A stretch of DNA of 64,000 bases. It comes from Smallanthus sonchifolius. Its lineage: Eukaryota; Streptophyta; Magnoliopsida; Asterales; Asteraceae. How positions within the stretch are numbered: the stretch's first letter is position 1; the number at the start of each line of letters is the position of its first letter. Both the position numbers and the translations under genes were made by a program. Below are positions 1 through 11,668 of this stretch, one piece after another. The stretch covers positions 83,868,849 to 83,932,848 of the forward strand of contig CM042029.1 of the NCBI GenBank assembly GCA_023525975.1, written 5' to 3'. The notes under the pieces were generated by a model. The model was not told where the DNA came from, made no database searches, and was given only the letters and a program-made list of their open reading frames with translations.

Positions 1-535
1 GACCTCGTGAACCTAGCAAACCGAGAGCTGCTGGGTCACTCAAATCACGCAGTAGCGATGGGTTTGTGGCAGGTTCTACAGCGAGAGGTAAGATCTGGGA
101 AGTTCGAAATGTTTAAGCCTCAAGTGCCCAAGCGAGTCAGGGACAAGAACGTCAGACATCCTGTGACTAATAAAAACTTAAAGAAACTGGTGTACAAGCC
201 AGTGTTGTGTGAAACCAAGATTCCTCTGAGCAAGTTATCCCAGGATATCCTCGGTAACATATGGTACTGGTTCGTAGATCCTAAATCGGGCGAGGCGGTG
301 GTGATTGGAAAGGTGTGGTCCGAGAGTGGAAGCTTAGTACCAAGGGAACTAATCAGAGTGTTTGATGAAGTCTGCTTCATAAACTTTTTCTGTGAAAGAT
401 CTGGAGGCGCTAGCGGACAGGTACTGCATGTACACGGACGATTGGACAAAGTTCCTTGCTTCTAAATACGACAAGGTGATCAAGTTCTGCCTTGATTACA
501 AGAAGAAGATGGAAGCTAAAGCTGGGGAGCAGTGA
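1..535 (+). pseudogene. 3' coding remnant of an LTR retrotransposon (unrecognised ORF, frameshifted)
   Basis: The frame is open from base 1, so the start lies outside the window. It runs about 150 codons and then goes out of frame. A single shift near the T-run at 384-389 joins it to a second frame reading KDLEALADRYCMYTDDW and ending at a TGA at 533-535. A purine-rich tract and an LTR follow at once, so this is the 3' end of a retroelement's internal region. The protein has no reverse transcriptase, RNase H or zinc-knuckle motif I recognise. It may be an extra ORF between pol and the polypurine tract. Function unknown; the frameshift argues that it is dead. Confidence 0.5.
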
Positions 536-562
536 AGACCGAAGACAATCCAGAGTTGTTGT

Positions 563-572
563 CAAGGGGGAG
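563..572 (+). other. Polypurine tract of the LTR retrotransposon
   Basis: The tract CAAGGGGGAG lies immediately upstream of a TG-starting LTR. This is the usual plus-strand priming site of LTR retrotransposons. Confidence 0.6.
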
Positions 573-574
573 TT

Positions 575-1070
575 TGTTGAAGCACGTTTGTGTGACAAAC
601 ACTCTGGATATTGTCATAGCTTTTGTACTTGTCTTGTATGTATTAGTCTTTGTATTGTAGTGTCTGTACGTATTAGTTATCGAGTTGTAATTACTAATGT
701 ATGTACTAGTCGTCTGTTTTCTCTAAGTGTTTTACGCACTTAGCGTGTACGCATGGCAAATTGTTACGCAAGAATACTCTGCGTAGTTGCTAAGTACGCA
801 GGAACAATTTGCCCTGCGCACTTGTTAAGTGCGCAGAGATCAGGTCTAGTATAAATAGGCTAGGTTAACAGAAGATATGTACGCATGCATTTTGCACTCA
901 GTTGTATTCTCTCTGTAACCTTCAAGTTTATAATAGACGGAGTTTGAAAGTGATTTCGTTGTCGGTTTACTTTGTGTTACTTGATCCTCCACCTAGTCAC
1001 GGGCATTCCGCACCCGGTCCGACTAGTCACACACCCACACGTAACGATCCGAGACACCCGGGGACCTACA
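575..1070 (+). mobile_element. 3' long terminal repeat, about 496 bp
   Basis: It starts TGTTGAAG two bases after the polypurine tract and ends in CCTACA, giving the TG...CA ends of an LTR. It carries TATAAATA at 850-857. Upstream of that box is a stem of GGCAAATTGTT against AACAATTTGCC (about 754-814), set among TACGCA/GTGCGCA repeats. The end position is inferred from the ACA terminus, because the 5' LTR is outside the window and cannot be compared. Confidence 0.6.
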
Positions 1071-1716
1071 TTTACGGATGAAGAACTCGCCGAAAATGAA
1101 AGACTATGAGGCTCCGTTAGTAATTCTGAGCATGACGGCGAACAATAAATAATAAAAACTCCAAAAAATTAAAATATATTTTTCATTTTCTCGTATTTCC
1201 GAACTTTTACAAGATAAATAAACGTTGAACTTTATGTTTTTAGTTGTTATATATTTATCTTTTAATTTATTTTATTTAAAAAAAACGGTTTAGTTAGCAA
1301 TACCGGTCTTAAACCTACTGGACCGGTTCAAGAGGTTTATGATATCCTTGCTTGGAAACCAGTTTAACCCGAACCGGTTTACAGACTCAATCTTGACCAA
1401 ACCGGTTCTGGTCGATTTTAAACGGGTTCGGTTTAATAAACCGGTTTGTGCACCTCTTTCTCAAAAAAATTAAAGCCCCAACCCCTGGTTTGAATCACAT
1501 GCGACTACACATACCAGACCATCGTCATACCAGAATCACAAACTCTCTCTTTCGCCCCTTTTTCTTCTTCCCTTTGAATCACAGAGTTTGTAGGAGGCAC
1601 ATTACATACATCATTTATCTCTAAATCATTCCTTCCAATCACAAAATCACATCCCCAAACCCTAGGGTTTCGGACGTATTTCAAATTCGCAACAAACAAA
1701 TATCCAATTCGTACAG
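1071..1716 (+). promoter_or_regulatory. Upstream region and 5' UTR of the NMCP1-type gene
   Basis: The distal part (about 1286-1455) is rich in ACCGGTT repeats and resembles the ACCGG-rich mobile repeats found elsewhere in the window. The proximal part (about 1480-1716) is CT-rich and contains AAACCCTAGGGTTT, a telo-box-like motif common near plant promoters and 5' UTRs. I see no convincing TATA box. The transcription start is not determined. Confidence 0.35.
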
Positions 1717-4700
1717 ATGTATACGACGCAGCAGAGGGTAACGCGTTCTCCATTATCAATCACCCCACGCGCCGACGGGCAGACGCTCGGAAACCCTAGC
1801 AGACACGTATCAGGGAAGGGTAAGGCGGTGGCGTTCATTGACGCCCCGCCGCCTCCCCCGCCGCTAGGGTTGTTGAATGAGAACGGAGCGACTCCGGCGG
1901 GGGAAGGCGAGGGGTTCGACGATTGGAGGCGGTTTAAGGAAGCAGGGCTGTTGGATGAGGCGATTATGGAGAGGAAAGATCGTGAGGCATTGATTGAGAA
2001 GGCTGATAGACTTGAAAAAGAGGTATTTTTTGGGACTTTTAATCTATCTTTTTTGTTTGATTGTTTATGTATCAACTATAATCAGAAAATGCTAGTTTCA
2101 TTTCCTGTTAATAATTGTTTCTCCCATAACTAATCTTTGTTTGTTTTGATAACCATTTTTTCAGTTTACTAAAGTTCAAATCAGTTATGATTTACAATTT
2201 GTTAGAAGAAGATTACTAACACTTAAGTTCAAAGCACAACAACAAAGATATATATGTGTGTGTGAAAAGATTACATCACCTCGAGGCGAGGCGGTAAGAA
2301 AATGAATACGAGGCTACACCTTAGGGGACATTTTTCTACGTGCACCTCGAAGGGTCGAGGCGCTCAAAAAAACGTTAAAGGTGTACGCCTTGAGGCTTGC
2401 TGTTTTAGGGTTTAGATGATGAAATTAGTTAGGAAAGTTCTATATTTATAAGATATATAATTTTTATAAGCTGTTTTAAACTTTTTATGATGAAATTAGT
2501 AAGGATATGATGATTTGCTCCAAGGCGCAGAAGTGCAACCAGGCGCAGGGTTGGTGCCTGGTGGGGAGGTAGGCGCGATTTGGGCTTTTCTTTCAAAGGC
2601 GAGCCTAGGCGCAGAAGTGCAACCAGGGGCAGGCTTATTTCTTTTTTCTTGTTCATCTTTTTTTATATATAATATATGGTTTCTCTTAAGCTTTTTTTGT
2701 TGTATTTTTGAAACCAAGGCCGGAACTTGTCTAAAACCCCTAATCAAGCCTGAAATCAACCTAAAAAAAAGCCTTAAACAAGTTTAAAACCCCTAAAAAT
2801 GGTATTCTTATACTATGCGCCTAACTTAAAAAAGCCCTCGCTTTTTTTGCCCCTCGCGGCAAGGCTCCGGGCTCGGCCTATGCGCCTTGACAACTATGTA
2901 TATATCTATATGTGTGTGTGTGTGTTTGTGTGTGTAAAGAGTACTAACACTTAAATTTCTATGAAAAACAACAAAGATATCTGGTGGTTTCTTTTTACTG
3001 GGAATTTACTTCTACTCATGTGTTTCATATATTAGCATCTCATTTCTAGTCAGTAGTCACAATTTTTGTTTTCTATTTGCAGTTATATGATTATCAGTAT
3101 AATATGGGACTCTTGCTGATTGAAAACAAGGAGCTGATGGCAAGCACTGAGGAGCTTAAAGAAGCACTTGCAGAAACACAAGAAGTTGTTAAACGCGAGG
3201 AGGCTGCGCATTACATGGCTTTATCTGAAGTTGAAAAACGATATGATGATTTGCGGAAAGCTTTAGAGTTTGAGAAACGGTGTCGGGCTGATGTGAGAGG
3301 TTTTTTTGTCGATGGTGTTGGTTTTTATGGTTATTGTGTGTTTTGATTGTATGTGTTTTTTTTGCAGCTTGAGAAGGCGTTGCGGGAAATTGGTGAAGAG
3401 AATAAAGAAGTTAGACTTAAATCTCAGACTAAATTGACTGATGCGAACAGTTTAGTAGCTGGAATTGGGGATAAAGCTAGACTGGTGGAAGAAAAGATGC
3501 AGCAAGCGGATGCAAAGCTTGCTGAGGTGGACAGCAAGAGTTTGGATTTAGATAGAAGGTTGCAAGAGCTAGAGACCCATGAAAGTGTGTTGCAGAGTGA
3601 ACGCAAATCGTTTATTGCAGGGTATGTTTTGCTAACATTATTATAACAGTTTTGAATGATTATATTTATGGCGTATTTGGATTTGGGTTTGGAACTGATT
3701 ATCTAATCATGTGATTATTGCGATTTGAATAGAAAATAATCAGATAATCAGAAGCAGAACGTTTCTGAATGTTAAAACTTGATTATATTAATTATTGCAA
3801 CAAAAGTAATTATTAAAGGGTAAAATAAAGTTACTTTTTTTTACCTAGTTTGAAAGACTCCTTAATTTCGTAATAGTCATTTTCCAGTTTCTAAACATCA
3901 AATAGTTTGATTATTGCATATGCAAACCTTATTCACCCCATTTTCTTATAACTTCTTTGATCTGTTTGATATAATAATGATTTTTTTTGTAATAGACGAG
4001 AAGCATGGGAAAATACATATTCCAAACAGAAAGAGGATTTACGGGAATGGGAAAGGAAATTGCAAGAAGGTGAAGAGAGGTTATGTGAAGGTAGGAGAAT
4101 TATCAATTCGAGGGAGGAAAAAGTCATTGAAATCGAGAAGACCGTTAAACTAAAAGAGAAGGATCTCGAGGATGCACATAATAAGATTGCCTCCAGCATT
4201 TTGGAGTCAAAGAAGAAAGAAGATGATATAAACAACAGATTATTGAACTTAGTTGCAAAAGAGGAAGTATGCTTTTGACCTTTCTTTTCTGTTGACTAGA
4301 TTATTCACAAGTCAACGATTTCATTGTTAATAATTTATCTCTTTATTTGGTTGCAGCAAGCCGGGTTGATTAGAAAGAACCTTGACATTAAGGAAAAGGA
4401 ACTGCTCGATTTGACAGCGAAACTGACTGCAAAAGAAAGAGTGAGTTCATACTTAATTAATTGTCTGTGTGCATATGAGGAATTTTCCACTTTGTCAACT
4501 AATGGCTTTAGGCGGGTTGGGTGACATGTCAAAATGGGTTTGGGTTGAAAAGAGTTGATGTTTTCAATTCTGGACAAGATAGGCTGGGTTAGGCCGGGTT
4601 GACTCGAAAACACTTTCTGTTATCCTTTCAATTTTTTTGAAGTCATTGATGCATAAAAAATAAAAATAAAAAATAAAAATTCAGAAATAATTTTTTGTAG

Positions 4701-7700
4701 GAAAACTCTACATAATAGTAACCATGTTTCTCAAGTGTTCCACTAAAGTCATTCATAATTTTTTTGTTCCTCTAAAGTCATTCAAGTTTCATTAGGTGTT
4801 TCAATCTTGTGAGATTTTTTTAAGTGTTAAAATTTGTTAAAAGTGAGTGACCTAAATGAAACATATATGAATCGTAGTTACTGTTTAGTGATTATTTTTT
4901 CTTTATATTTGAATTAAATTGAAAATTCTGAAACTTGGTTATTATTTAGTGCTTTTTCCCCTTCCTATTACCTCACTAATTAGTAATTAGGATTCATATA
5001 TGTTCCATATAGGTCACTTAATTTTAATGAACTTTAACATTTATAATTTTTTTTTACAAAACTGAAACACCTAATGAAAGTTGAGTGACTAGAGGAACAA
5101 AAAAACCGAGTGATTTAGTGGAACATTTTGGAAACTTGGTTACTGTAGTGTGAAGTTACCTTGTTCGACACATGCCCGATGTAGCTATTTTTTGTTTGAC
5201 TTGTTTGGGATAAAATGCCACCCAAATTGACCCACATGTAAAGAAAAGATTGAAATTGCGCCTCTGATTATGTTTGTTTTGCTGCAGGTGGAGATCCAAA
5301 AGCTTCTAGACACCCATAAAGATGCTCTCGAAACTAAAAGGCGGAATTTTGATTTAGAAATGGATGAAAAGAGGAAATTAATTGAGGCTGACATGAGAAG
5401 CAAAATAAAAGCTGTTGAGCAGAAAACAGATGAATTAAATCATGAGGAGGAAAAATTAAGAAAGCTAGAGCAATCTCTTGAAAAGAAGTCAGCAAGATTA
5501 AATGATAAGGAGAAGGAGATTGACTTAAAGTCAAAGTCACTGAAAGAAAAGGAGAAATCTAGTAAAGCAGAAGCAAACAAGTTGGAACTTGACAAGAAAC
5601 AGTTACTTGCTGAGCAAGAAAGACTAGAAGTTCTGAAAGTTGGTATAGAAAAAATAAAGGATGAGATCACTCAACAGGAGCTACAAGTTCAAGAAGAGAT
5701 TGAAAAACTTAAAATCACCGAAGATGAAAGAACAAATTATTCCCGTTTACAGTTAGAGTTAAAAGAAGAGATAGAAAGATGCAGGCTGCAGAAAGAGTTG
5801 ATTATGAAGGAAATTGATGATTTAAAGAAAGATAGATTGAAATTTGAGCAGGAATGGGAGTCATTGGATGAGAAAAAATCAGTTATAAGAAAAGAAATGA
5901 TAGAATTTGATGAACAAAAAGAGAATTTTGAAAAGAAATTGAAATCTGAAGAAGAAAAGTTGGAAAAAGAGAAACTTTCCACAAAAGATTATATAAAACA
6001 GCAGATGGAAGTTGTTAAGCTGGAGAAAGAAACGTTTGAGGCGACAATGAAGCATGAAGAATCCCTTTTAGTTGAAAAATATGAAAACGAGCATAGGCAA
6101 TTTCTTCATGATTTTGAGAAAAGAAAAAGAGATTTTGAGGTGAATTTGCAGAATAAACGAACGGAATTGGAGAGAAATATGGAGGAAAAAGAGAAAGCAT
6201 TTGAGGAGTTGAGGGAAAAAGAATTAGATAATATTAATTACTTGAAGGAAGTTGTAAGAAAAGATTTTGAAGAGTTGAAATCTGAAAGACAGAGAATTGA
6301 TAAAGAGAGAAATGAGATTGTATCAAACAATGAAAAGTTAAAAGAAAACCAACTTGAAGTGCAAAGTGACATCAACGACCTTGCGGTTCTTAACAAGAAG
6401 ATTAAAGATCAAAGGGAAGATTTTGTGAAGGAGAGAAACCGTTTTATTGAATTTGTTGAGAAGTTAAAGAATTGTGAGAACTGTGGGGAGATTATTAGAA
6501 ATTATGAGTTTTCTGATACGCCAGTTCCTGATGTTAGAGATGGTTCTTCAAATCCAAGGACTTCAAATGAAAATAACGAAAAGTCTGAGGGTATTATGGC
6601 AAACAAATTGAAGTCTTGGGTCAGCACAACTGTGTTTAAATTGTCTCCTCACAGGAAAACCAAGTACCAAAATGATGAAATCCCCAAAACGCCCCTCCCA
6701 GATATGGTGACCGATCTAGATGCAAAAACTGATCACCCAAATGTGCCAGCTGGCATGGAGGGTGATAATATTGTTCAAAAGGAACAATTAGGGTTTGCAA
6801 ATGGTTCACATGATGAGGATGATGATCAGAGCTACATGGGAAGCAAGAATCTTGAAGTTCCGGAAGCTTCTGAGCAATCAGAGATGAAAAGTGCTAGGAA
6901 AAAACCCGTGAGAAAACCGAAAGGTAGGCCCCGTAAAACTCCTACGGTTGAGCCAGTGGCTGAAGAAAATTCTGAGAAAATATCAGGGCTCAGTACAAGA
7001 AAACGGGCCCATGCTGAAACATCTTTAGTGAGTGGAAGCGAGATGGATGGAGAGAGTGAAGTTCATTCTGAGAGTGTAACCACAGGTGGTGGTGGTGGGC
7101 GGAGGAAGAGGCGGCATACATTTGCTCCCTTACCCCAAACTCCCGGAGAAAGTCGATATAATCTCAGGCGACACAAGACGTAAGTTTTTTCAAGGTTTCT
7201 TGGTAGTCTTGTGATCCAAATATTTTGAAAGCGTTAAAGACTGTTGTTCTTTGTTTTTGTTTTTATTTTGAACTTGATAATTTACAAATCAATGTGAGAT
7301 GTTTTCATGTTAATTATAAGTTTCATATACCGAGAATTTGTTTATTCTATAAAAGATAAATTGATTGTCTGTTGTTTCTTGAGCCATTCAATACTGAACC
7401 AACTTTAGTAAAGAACCGTGAGAACTACATAAACACTTATACCTATTTTTATAAATATGATACATAAGACAATCTCTCTCTCTCTCCCTCCCTCCCTCCC
7501 CCCCTCCCCCTCTCCCTCCCCCTCTCCCTCTCCCTCTCCCTCTCCACGTGATTTACCTTCTAGGCACTACGTACAATTGCTCACGCGGTTCTCGCAACTT
7601 TACTTAAAACTGGTTCTGTATTGAATGTGCCTGTATGTATATATATTATACAAACTGTGAAACTAACAGTTTGGCTGGTGATAATCCCAACTTTCACTTT

Positions 7701-8838
7701 TGTTGTCAATGACAGTCTCAGTAGCATAATCATCATATATTTACACTCGATTCTCGCTCGATTTCGCTTGTACGTTTCTTCATTTCATTTAAAATCGTCA
7801 CCTTGAGCGAAAATAAGTGTAAATCTATGATTATTATGCTACCGGGACTGCAATTGACAACAAAAGTGAAAGTTAGGATTATCACCAACCAAACTGTTAG
7901 TTTAGATTATTATCAGCCAATGAGTCATAGTTTGGATTATTAAAAACCAATTTGCCTTTGAATAAAGATTGCAACTTTTGACGATTTTTTGAGAAGTACC
8001 TTTTAATGTTGAGCAAAAACAATGGAGTTCTTGAGACCCCAAATCAATAATTCTATTCATTTTGTAATGATGACAGTGAGGAAATTGAGGATTTGGTTAG
8101 CAAAGTTACTAAAGAAAAATTGTTGCAATTTATATTTGACATCTCAAGCATGCAGTTTCAGTAGCATTTACTTTGGTTTGTAAACAGAAATAATTTTGAT
8201 TTTCAATTTTAAATGTGTTATTATCAAGTTTGAATTTCCAAAAATGGAAGTGGGTTCTTGGATCTACCATATTAGGAAGTTGATAAATATATGACTGTAT
8301 TTTACATTTTTACATGTTTAAATCTGTGTTTTTGCTTTTTATATGATGATCAGTGAAGATACCGCCCCTGAAGCTAAAGCTTCTACCAATAATATTAAGA
8401 AAAAGAAAGAAGTTTCTGGAACAATAGAACATGAAACTGCGCCTGCAGTGGTTACAGAAAGCGCTAACGATGTTGCCAGCTTGTCGGTAGAGCATGTCAC
8501 AATCAGCAAAAAAACCGACACCCAGATATTAGACACAGCTGTAAGTATATGTATTTATTATTTTCCACATGTACAAGTAATCCTGTGATGGTAACTTGGT
8601 ATAAACGTATGATATGTTGCAGTTTAAAACACAAGGAGATGTTGCAGGCAGCAGTGGCGCCGTGAAAATTGTTAAAAATACAGAAATAGTTGAGGAAGTT
8701 AATGTTGCACATCAGTGCCAGATCTTGGATGTCCATGATGATGATGATGAACATGATGATGACAGTGAAGAAGAAGAAGCAGAACATCCTGGTGAAGTAT
8801 CCATTGGAAAGAAGATATGGAAATTCTTGTCGACATGA
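1717..8838 (+). CDS. NMCP1: NMCP1/CRWN1-type nuclear matrix constituent protein (8 exons)
   Basis: Exons: 1717-2022, 3083-3292, 3368-3621, 3996-4266, 4357-4440, 5288-7179, 8354-8540, 8623-8838. All junctions are GT/AG and phases match, giving 3420 nt and 1139 residues, close to the about 1130 usual for CRWN1. NMCP/CRWN proteins are plant lamin analogues under the inner nuclear membrane that set nuclear size and shape. Visible: a short head with a possible CDK site (SPLSITPR, residues 11-18); the conserved start of the rod (WRRFKEAGLLDEAIMERKD); a heptad-rich coiled coil from about residue 80 to 780; basic stretches near 911-925 with an AT-hook-like KPKGRPRK and a possible NLS; a conserved RYNLRR block near the end of exon 6; an acidic Asp/Glu run; and the family C-terminus IGKKIWKFLST. 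No stop or frameshift, so it looks functional. Paralogue choice (CRWN1 over CRWN2-4) rests on the C-terminus and length. Confidence 0.95.
2281..2900. repeat. GC-rich 'AGGCGC' repeat element in NMCP1 intron 1
   Basis: This block is much more GC-rich than the surrounding intron. It holds two near-identical copies of GGCGCAGAAGTGCAACCAGG (about 2525-2545 and 2610-2630), several GAGGCGAGGC and CTCGAGGCGC words, and a right border reading GCGCCTTGACAACTATG. It looks like a short non-autonomous DNA transposon or a rearranged pair of them. The left border is unclear. The open frames across it are repeat artefacts. Confidence 0.5.
4698..5160. mobile_element. Foldback element in NMCP1 intron 5
   Basis: The left arm (about 4704-4806) and right arm (about 5064-5152) are reverse complements along most of their length. 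Shared words include GTTCCACTAAA, TTTTTTTGTTCCTCTA and TTTCATTAGGTGTTTCA. The arms are about 90-100 bp around an AT-rich core. It has no coding capacity and I found no target-site duplication. It fits a long-TIR (Mutator-like or foldback) MITE. Confidence 0.6.
7473..7544 (+). repeat. CT-rich microsatellite in NMCP1 intron 6
   Basis: A pyrimidine tract passes from (CT)n through CCCT/CCCC runs to (CTCCCT)n. It lies early in the long intron 6 (7180-8353). Confidence 0.9.
7660..7903. mobile_element. Foldback MITE in NMCP1 intron 6
   Basis: The left arm (7660-7746) is a near-perfect reverse complement of the right arm (about 7815-7903). Both carry AAACTAACAGTTTGG, GGTGATAATCC and CTTTCACTTTTGTTGTCAAT, around a core of about 70 bp. 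Direct copies of the outer motif (GATTATTATCAGCC, GGATTATTAAAAACC) continue to about 7950. A relative sits in the intron of the LRR gene at 25710-26075. Confidence 0.75.
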
Positions 8839-9030
8839 TCGATTAGTTTCGATGCTTTCATGTATTTTAGACTGTAAAACAAGTTCATTTCATATCATGT
8901 AGGTTAGTATGTTCTGTAACTTCTTTGCATGATTTTTGTGGTCTATTTTGGTGCATTGTATTTACATTCATAATATTGATTTTATCCTGCATATTCTTAG
9001 AAATAAAACACGCCTCTAGCGTATGTAACT
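8839..9030 (+). terminator. 3' UTR and probable poly(A) signal of NMCP1
   Basis: An AATAAA hexamer lies at 9002-9007, about 165 bp after the stop codon, in a T-rich 3' UTR. The exact cleavage site is not determined. Confidence 0.45.
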
Positions 9031-9335
9031 TCGAGTTTCCTTTAAAACTAAGCTAGCAAAACAAGAGGAATGGGTGAGGTAACATGTCGAAAGGTTTTGG
9101 GTCAAAATGTGGGTTACCTTGTAATGAGTCATTTTGGAAAGGGAGTATCAAGGTGAGCCCATATGGCCCGGACCCATTTTGACGAATATACTTTGATCCG
9201 TTACCTGACCCGTTTGCCAGGCTTATTAATATGCAGCGTGTTTGCTAATGAGTTCGGTAGCGGCCTACTTTCTATAAGGAAGTGAAAACAGGTTTGGTCA
9301 CGGAAATTGGTTTCGTTCCTTTTTCAGTTTTCTCT
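9031..9335. other. Intergenic, degenerate repeat
   Basis: It contains GGGTCAAAATG, CATTTTGAC and GGACCCATTTTGAC words typical of degenerate plant MITEs. No gene is seen. Confidence 0.35.
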
Positions 9336-9339
9336 TCAA

Positions 9340-9660
9340 GTTAGTTTCTTTATTAGGCTCTCTGTAGTGGAACCGTGAACTAGGGCGTGGTCCACACTGG
9401 AAGCGTGAACCGACGTGGAACACCGACCCTGTAGGGCGTGAAAGGGGGTGCAGGTGGGTAGGCGTGAGGCAAATCACGTTGGTGAGCAAGCGTGAATGGG
9501 GCAACGTCGGGTTTTTTTTGGAAAAAAAAAATATGTAGTGAAACCGTTACGTAGCTTAGTGATATGTCAAGTGATTGCCCATATACTGACGTGGCAGGAC
9601 GTGAATCACTTTTCAGTGAAATCACTGCGGATAGTCTTGTCTCTGTTCAGGACATGAGGT
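9340..9660. repeat. GC-rich MITE-like repeat with GGGCGTG words
   Basis: A GC-rich island with repeated GGCGTG, AGCGTGAA and GACGTGG words inside AT-rich DNA. Its composition resembles the elements at 22175-22463 and 35105-35230. The ends are not clear: CTCTGTAGTGG on the left and CACTGCGGATAG on the right are only loosely inverted. No coding frame is believable. Confidence 0.4.
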
Positions 9661-10390
9661 TGGTTTCCAGGTTTTATCTCCTGCAATTAATATTTGAGTG
9701 ATTATAATTCAATGAGGGCTCAGATGGCTTCTTTTCTTCTAATTATTTATGAATTTTTTAAATTTTTAATGAACCTTTAAAAAAAGGGACTTCATAGTTG
9801 TTAGTGTTTTTAGTTGAGATTTCAAATGTGAAATTATTTATTCAGTAAATTTATATGTTAAAATCATTGTTTACTAATTTCACTTGAACAATATACAACT
9901 GAATATCAAATAAAACCAATATTTCTAGATAAAGATGTTCAGAAAAATCAGGACTCGAAGCGTGTTTGAAAAAACCTTGATTGAAATAGGCTTGTCTGTA
10001 AAGCACAAACCGGTCTCGGTTTATTTGCCAAGGTAAGCTCAGCTTGTTGGTCAAGCTCACGGTGTACGATTAATAAATCCACTGTACATCAATATCATGT
10101 ATACTTAAAGCTGACATAACTTGTCAGATACGACACGATAAAACATGATTACTTGAAGTCTTGAAGTACTAGACATGAACTAATCTTGTCATTTTTTCCA
10201 TACACGAACACGAATCCGTTTAGAAACATATTACACGATAAATATAGTTGCAGACCAAATCCAAAATAACACAAAATTTTTGGGTCTACAAAGCATGTTA
10301 TATTAAGAATACCTTCTGTAGACTGAGGAATGAGGGAGGCTGGCAAATGGATCGACTCTCTTAGGGTTTTTTAGTTTAAAATAAATACAG
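9661..10390. other. Intergenic, no gene seen
   Basis: AT-rich DNA without a recognisable gene or clear element boundary. Confidence 0.4.
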
Positions 10391-10973
10391 GGTATTTGAA
10401 CTCGGACCGGACCGGCCGGTTCAACCAGTTCGGTCGGAAACCGCTCATCTTACTGGTAAAAAATGAACATAAAACCCGGTTGGTTTTGTAATAACCGGCA
10501 AATCAGAATTAAATAGTGAACCGGGTACAATAATTTATGCACATAACCAAGCTAACATACCAGAATCAGAAGTGTTGCTATTCAATTATTTAACAAGGGG
10601 GCCTCCACCTTTATACGGAGGAGCCCTTCCTCAAAAGTTTTTCCTTAATGATGATGTGAGATAGAAAATTTAGAACAAAATTTTAATTTTGAGTTAAAAC
10701 TATGATGGCTCATGATAATTATATAATCTTATATTAATAGTATATAAGTTATTACTTTATTAAAAAAATTATAAATGTAACTAGGCTTTTGTACAAAACT
10801 AATTAAAAATATGTAACTGTATACATACGTCGTCTCTTGAATATAAACTATGCATAAGTATATATGTTGGTGATGTAAAAAAAGACATCCGGTTCTTAAA
10901 ACCAATCCGAACGATCCGAACAGTAGATCGGTAAAACAACTGGTTCGCTCTCTGATCCAGTTCTGAAAACATT
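10391..10973. mobile_element. ACCGG-family MITE, degenerate copy
   Basis: The left end reads GGTATTTGAACTCGGACCGG. The right end, reversed, reads CAATGTTTTCAGAACTGG. It has ACCGG-rich ends around an AT-rich core, like the copies at 17947-18451 and 50662-51239. No target-site duplication is visible. Confidence 0.45.
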
Positions 10974-11324
10974 GAGTTAATAACAAAAATAATTATATTT
11001 TTCAAAATATTAAAAAATAAATCAGGTTTGTTATTGTGTCAAATCCAAACCTGTTTAACATTAGAAAAAAATTAGGTTTTGCTTCTAAAAAACATGTTAT
11101 CGATAGTTGACTTTAAAGTCAACAAGTCATCTTTCATCTTAGTATCACTAGCTCCATACTCTTTGTGAAGATGCAATTTCCGTTCTTTTTCTCTATTAGC
11201 TACCAAAATCAAACAGACTAAATTAACGACGGACATGGTACTATAAATGCTACGATATTACCTTTTCATTATACGAGACCGCCTTGTATTTAAATTTTTT
11301 TGTTATACTACTTTTATTAATATA

Positions 11325-11355
11325 CTAGGTTATATACCCATGTATTACATGAGTC
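11325..11355 (-). mobile_element. Helitron 3' terminus (minus strand)
   Basis: On the minus strand this reads a hairpin CATGTAATACATG, then GGTATATAAC, then CTAG followed by T. That is the Helitron 3' signature and it matches the ends at 17253-17256 and 63675-63678. The element would extend to higher coordinates. Its 5' end was not found, so it is truncated or interrupted by the Mutator-like element at 11669. Confidence 0.6.
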
Positions 11356-11668
11356 TTTTTAATAAAAAAATAAAAATACAATAATGTGTAAAAAAAAAAT
11401 TAAAATAATGTGTAAAACAAATTGTTTCTTTAGTTAGGTAATAATTAGAATTCAAATTTTATATTATTTTTTCTAAAAAATAAAAACATTAAGATAATTA
11501 AATTTCAAAATTTAAATTTACTTAAAATAGAGAAAATTAGAAGATTTTAATGAGAAGAAATATGACGATGGCACATGACATTCTTTGGAATCATTTATTT
11601 GAATAAAGATGTTTCTTCCGCGACAACACACATGGAAATTTACAAGTTTACTATAACTTAATTGTTTA

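Noticed and set aside
5334..6200. Several minus-strand open frames inside the large NMCP1 exon
   Set aside because: They are shadows of the Lys/Glu-rich coiled-coil coding strand (giving Ser/Phe/Leu-rich antisense), with no domain.
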